A stretch of DNA of 7,656 bases from CAYMST01 sp964393115. GTDB lineage: Bacteria > Bacteroidota > Bacteroidia > Cytophagales > Cyclobacteriaceae. Shown here piece after piece: positions 5,122-7,656 of the stretch. Within the stretch, counting starts at the first letter, position 1. Each line of letters opens with the position of its first letter. Where the stretch lies: assembly GCA_964393115.1 (NCBI GenBank), contig CAYMST010000233.1:1-7656 (forward strand), in the 5' to 3' direction. A program made the position numbers and the translations under genes. The notes beneath the pieces were generated by a model. The model saw nothing but the letters and a program-made list of their open reading frames with translations. It had not been told where the DNA came from and searched no databases.

Positions 5122-7656
5122 ATGAATTTATTTATGGAAATAAAGAGTTTATCCTTTATCCTGTTGATCGTTACTTGTAGTATTTCATACGGACAGGTTA
5201 CGTCGATACAAGACGGTAACTGGAATGAGCCTTCTACCTGGGACGGTGGAAGTGTTCCTACCTCTGGCTGGGTCGTAATTGCGGATGGCCATACGGTCAT
5301 ATATAATGCCGATCATGCAAGCTCTGGTAATAATCTAACTATTGATACCCTTGACATACAAGGAACAGGAAGTCTTTACTATCCTTTCTCAAATGATGCT
5401 AATATAGACGCCAATTTTACTTTGACGGTTTTAGATTCCATCGGTATTGCTGCTTCAGCGACCTTATCTTTTCTGGATGGTGATGGCGGTGTATCACTTC
5501 CTGGTACTGCAACGGCAAGAAATCACCAACTTAATATTCAAGGCTACCTGACCGTTGCGGGAACGCTAGACTTAGTTGGTACAGGTACCTCAGGACGTAT
5601 AGATACCGATTTTCAAACGGAGTCTGATATCGAAATCGACGGTGATGGAACGTTTAGTTTTAACAACGTTGATTTTGATGGTGCTTCAGTTACCATTAAT
5701 AGCGGAACAAAACTAGAGATAGTCAACCAAATTGATATGCAAAACACCTCAACGCTGATCATGAACGGAGATAGCCTAATCGTGGGCAGGGAAGGTGTTG
5801 ATAATGGGTTTCAGTTTGAAACAGATAACTGTACACTCACGCTAAACTCTGGTGTCATAAGTGTGGGATCGAATACCTCAGTTAATAATACCAACGTCTT
5901 CAGAGTGGATGGTGCTGGTACCACTGTGAATATCAATGGAGGGACGCTTGATATAGGTGATAATACATCAAGTGGAGAAGGAAGAATGCAGGTTAGAAAT
6001 AATTCGGTAACGACACTTAATGTAGCCGGTGGTGATGTAAACATCGCTGATATGCTCAATTTTCAGAGTAACTTGGCAACCCTTAACCTCAATATTACGG
6101 ATGGAACGGTCAATATTGGTGCAAATGAATTGGGAGGTGAGGGCAACTCTTCCTTTCTGGCTGGTTCCATCACCGTCGATGGAGCATCTGCGGTGCTTAA
6201 TTTTGGTGAAAACCCAGATATAGATATTTCTCCTTCTATTGATAATGGAGCATCAGTGAGTATTGGTACTAATACTACGGAGACGGGAAGTTTTAGTATG
6301 ACTTCCGATTGGACGGTTCAAGGCGGGTCAACCTTAAATTTTGACGCTGGTCTAGAGGTTACCAGTGGACAGGCTTTGACGGTAAATGAGAATTCAATAC
6401 TAAATCTAGTGCGAAACTTAACGTCGATTTCGGCTCAAGAGATTCGAATTTTGGGAACGGTAAATCTTAACACAGGGACTATTAACGCAGGCGCTAGTGT
6501 AACCAATGCTGGTACGGTAACCAATGACTTGATACAGATCGAGGACGGCGGGGTAATAGATATCACGGACGGAACTTTAAATATCTTACAAAATGCCTCA
6601 CTGACTGACGCGACCATATTTAGTAGTCAAGCACTAGAGCTAGCAGGTAGTAATACAGGTACTCTAAATATTGGTGATGCTACAGGTAGTGCTGGAACAG
6701 TCGTCATTAACGTCGCAACCAATCTCTCTTCACAGGTAACACCTACAGAGATTGACTTAATTGCTGCAAGTGCTGACGACGGCGTGATTACAATCAATTC
6801 AGATGGGGTGTTAAACGTTGGAGGTGGAAATATGGGTAGCGTGATCCTCAGGGCAGACGAGGATGAGACGGATGAGGATTATCAACTAATCGTCAATGGA
6901 GGCACCCTTGAAATTGCCGGTAACTTAGATATCGACGGTGGGGCTGGGTTTCAACTAAACTCCGGGACAGTTAATGTAGGACTTGAATCTAGTGCGGGTG
7001 TAAATGGAATTGAGTTTGGAGGTGGAAATACCTCGTTTCCAACATTAGTTGAAGTAAATGGTGGAACACTAAGTGTAGGAGATGGGTCTGAGGTTGTTTT
7101 CTTAGGAAATGGTAATGGTAGCCCGAGTTTTGGTACTGCAACTGCCTATCAGCAGTTTGAGATTACCGGCGGGACGTTCAACTTAAACGGTGGCTTAAGA
7201 GTAGATGATGCCAATGCCAGACTGGTATTTGGTGGAGGTACGGTTAATTTTAACCCACAGTTTAATAACGATTTAGGAGCGGATCAAGACATACTACAGT
7301 TCTTGCGAGGAATAGTATTGGTGGAAGGAGCTACCAACATTAATTTTACAAATCCGCATGCCAGCAATGGTACGGGGTATACGATAAACTCATCTGTAAT
7401 TGGAAACCCACAATCTAGCGATGTAATATCAGGGAGTGCTACAGTGGCTTCTACGGCTATTGATCTTTCCGAAATTACCTGGGGGTTTGGAGACGGGTCA
7501 TCTACTGAGAGTGGGATCGATGGCTTTGAGTTGAATTTTTCTTCTGCGTTTTCTTCTTTAGGAAACATTGTGGTCAATAATCCAGGGGGAACCGGTAGAG
7601 AAACGAACTTCTCTACTTCCGGAACAAGTTTTTTAACAGAAAATATTACGATTACC
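5122..7656 (+). CDS. Large secreted beta-helix/adhesin-like repeat protein (3' end outside window)
   Basis: An open frame of 845 codons with no stop before the window end. Residues 5-25 (MEIKSLSFILLIVTCSISYGQ) form a Sec signal peptide, probably cleaved after Gly24. The cysteine at 19 has Thr before it, a poor lipobox. Residues about 28-90 contain DGNWNEPSTWDGG, then VP and VVIADGHTV, a G8-like start common in Bacteroidota surface proteins. From about 240 to 711 the protein consists of degenerate beta-strand repeats built on [IVL]-N-G-G-T-[LV]-x-[IV]-G. From about 712 the repeats fade into a less regular region with WGFGDGSS. The visible mature part is Asp/Glu/Asn/Gly/Thr-rich, with one lysine (197) and one cysteine (237). 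It is likely an outer-surface adhesin or matrix protein. Type IX secretion is typical for such proteins, but the C-terminal signal is not visible. ATG 5134 is an alternative start. No neighbour suggests a partner. Function beyond surface localisation is unknown. Confidence 0.8.
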   Translation, partial: MNLFMEIKSLSFILLIVTCSISYGQVTSIQDGNWNEPSTWDGGSVPTSGWVVIADGHTVIYNADHASSGNNLTIDTLDIQGTGSLYYPFSNDANIDANFTLTVLDSIGIAASATLSFLDGDGGVSLPGTATARNHQLNIQGYLTVAGTLDLVGTGTSGRIDTDFQTESDIEIDGDGTFSFNNVDFDGASVTINSGTKLEIVNQIDMQNTSTLIMNGDSLIVGREGVDNGFQFETDNCTLTLNSGVISVGSNTSVNNTNVFRVDGAGTTVNINGGTLDIGDNTSSGEGRMQVRNNSVTTLNVAGGDVNIADMLNFQSNLATLNLNITDGTVNIGANELGGEGNSSFLAGSITVDGASAVLNFGENPDIDISPSIDNGASVSIGTNTTETGSFSMTSDWTVQGGSTLNFDAGLEVTSGQALTVNENSILNLVRNLTSISAQEIRILGTVNLNTGTINAGASVTNAGTVTNDLIQIEDGGVIDITDGTLNILQNASLTDATIFSSQALELAGSNTGTLNIGDATGSAGTVVINVATNLSSQVTPTEIDLIAASADDGVITINSDGVLNVGGGNMGSVILRADEDETDEDYQLIVNGGTLEIAGNLDIDGGAGFQLNSGTVNVGLESSAGVNGIEFGGGNTSFPTLVEVNGGTLSVGDGSEVVFLGNGNGSPSFGTATAYQQFEITGGTFNLNGGLRVDDANARLVFGGGTVNFNPQFNNDLGADQDILQFLRGIVLVEGATNINFTNPHASNGTGYTINSSVIGNPQSSDVISGSATVASTAIDLSEITWGFGDGSSTESGIDGFELNFSSAFSSLGNIVVNNPGGTGRETNFSTSGTSFLTENITIT
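5842..7254 (+). repeat. Degenerate beta-solenoid repeats within the large secreted protein
   Basis: Repeat cores start at residues 241 (LNSGVISVG), 271 (INGGTLDIG), 301 (VAGGDVNIA), 325 (ITDGTVNIG), 449 (LNTGTINAG), 481 (ITDGTLNIL), 558 (INSDGVLNVG), 591 (VNGGTLEIA), 612 (LNSGTVNVG), 645 (VNGGTLSVG), 681 (ITGGTFNLN) and 703 (FGGGTVNFN). Looser versions occur at 352, 373 and 399. The first three are exactly 30 residues apart; later neighbours are 21 to 36 apart, apart from larger gaps bridged by weaker copies. Codons differ between copies (for instance GGA-GGG, GGA-GGC and GGT-GGA for the Gly-Gly pair), so the repeats are old and kept at protein level rather than recent DNA duplications. Confidence 0.7.

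Noticed and set aside
5164..5199. Possible lipoprotein signal around Cys19 of the large secreted protein
   Set aside because: The residues before the cysteine are I-V-T; Thr at -1 is poor for lipoprotein processing, while the SYG|Q site downstream fits ordinary signal peptidase cleavage.
5811..6059. Reverse-strand open frame of 82 codons inside the large repeat gene (others at 6435-6617 and 7284-7577)
   Set aside because: These lie entirely antisense to a long, well-supported frame with a clear repeat pattern. Their Ser/Val/Pro-rich products mirror the complementary codons and show no family signature.

Overview
The window looks like a piece of a Bacteroidota chromosome, probably a Cytophagales- or Flavobacteriales-like and perhaps marine organism. 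I infer this from moderate-to-low GC, AT-rich leaders with poor Shine-Dalgarno sequences, a -7 element of the TAnnTTTG type at the left edge, signal peptides ending in '-G|Q', and a very large secreted Asn/Gly/Thr-rich surface protein with a G8-like N-terminus. No rRNA, tRNA, CRISPR array, transposase or phage gene is visible.

Left part (1-2808, leftward). A compact three-gene cluster reads, in transcription order: a 10-TM EamA/DMT-family transporter, an exported TPR protein, and a YigZ/IMPACT-family protein. The ORFs overlap by 8 nt and by 1 nt (TAATG), so they are probably cotranscribed and translationally coupled. Downstream of them, at the very left edge, is a good Bacteroidota-type promoter pointing out of the window. 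It has a cluster of TCGATAA-type sites just upstream of it.

Middle (2809-4644). A MOSC-domain protein (mARC/YcbX-like, molybdenum-cofactor binding, without a ferredoxin domain) is read leftward. Divergent from it, across about 76 bp, is a Crp/Fnr-family regulator. Their shared intergenic region carries a perfect 15-bp palindrome, ATTAAC-TTT-GTTAAT, a candidate operator.

Right part (4645-7656). A 477-bp stretch without a credible gene leads into a long open frame (845 codons, still open at the window end). It encodes a secreted repetitive protein: signal peptide, a G8-like start, then about a dozen degenerate copies of a '[IVL]-N-G-G-T-[LV]-x-[IV]-G' motif spaced roughly 20-33 residues apart, the pattern expected of a beta-helix or beta-solenoid adhesin. 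The visible mature part is strongly acidic and contains a single lysine. Its C-terminus, where a type IX sorting domain or membrane anchor would be, lies outside the window.

I see no clear evidence for a new multi-gene system. The most distinctive items are the lysine-free repeat protein with its long leader, and the two candidate operator arrangements at 42-98 and 3894-3908.
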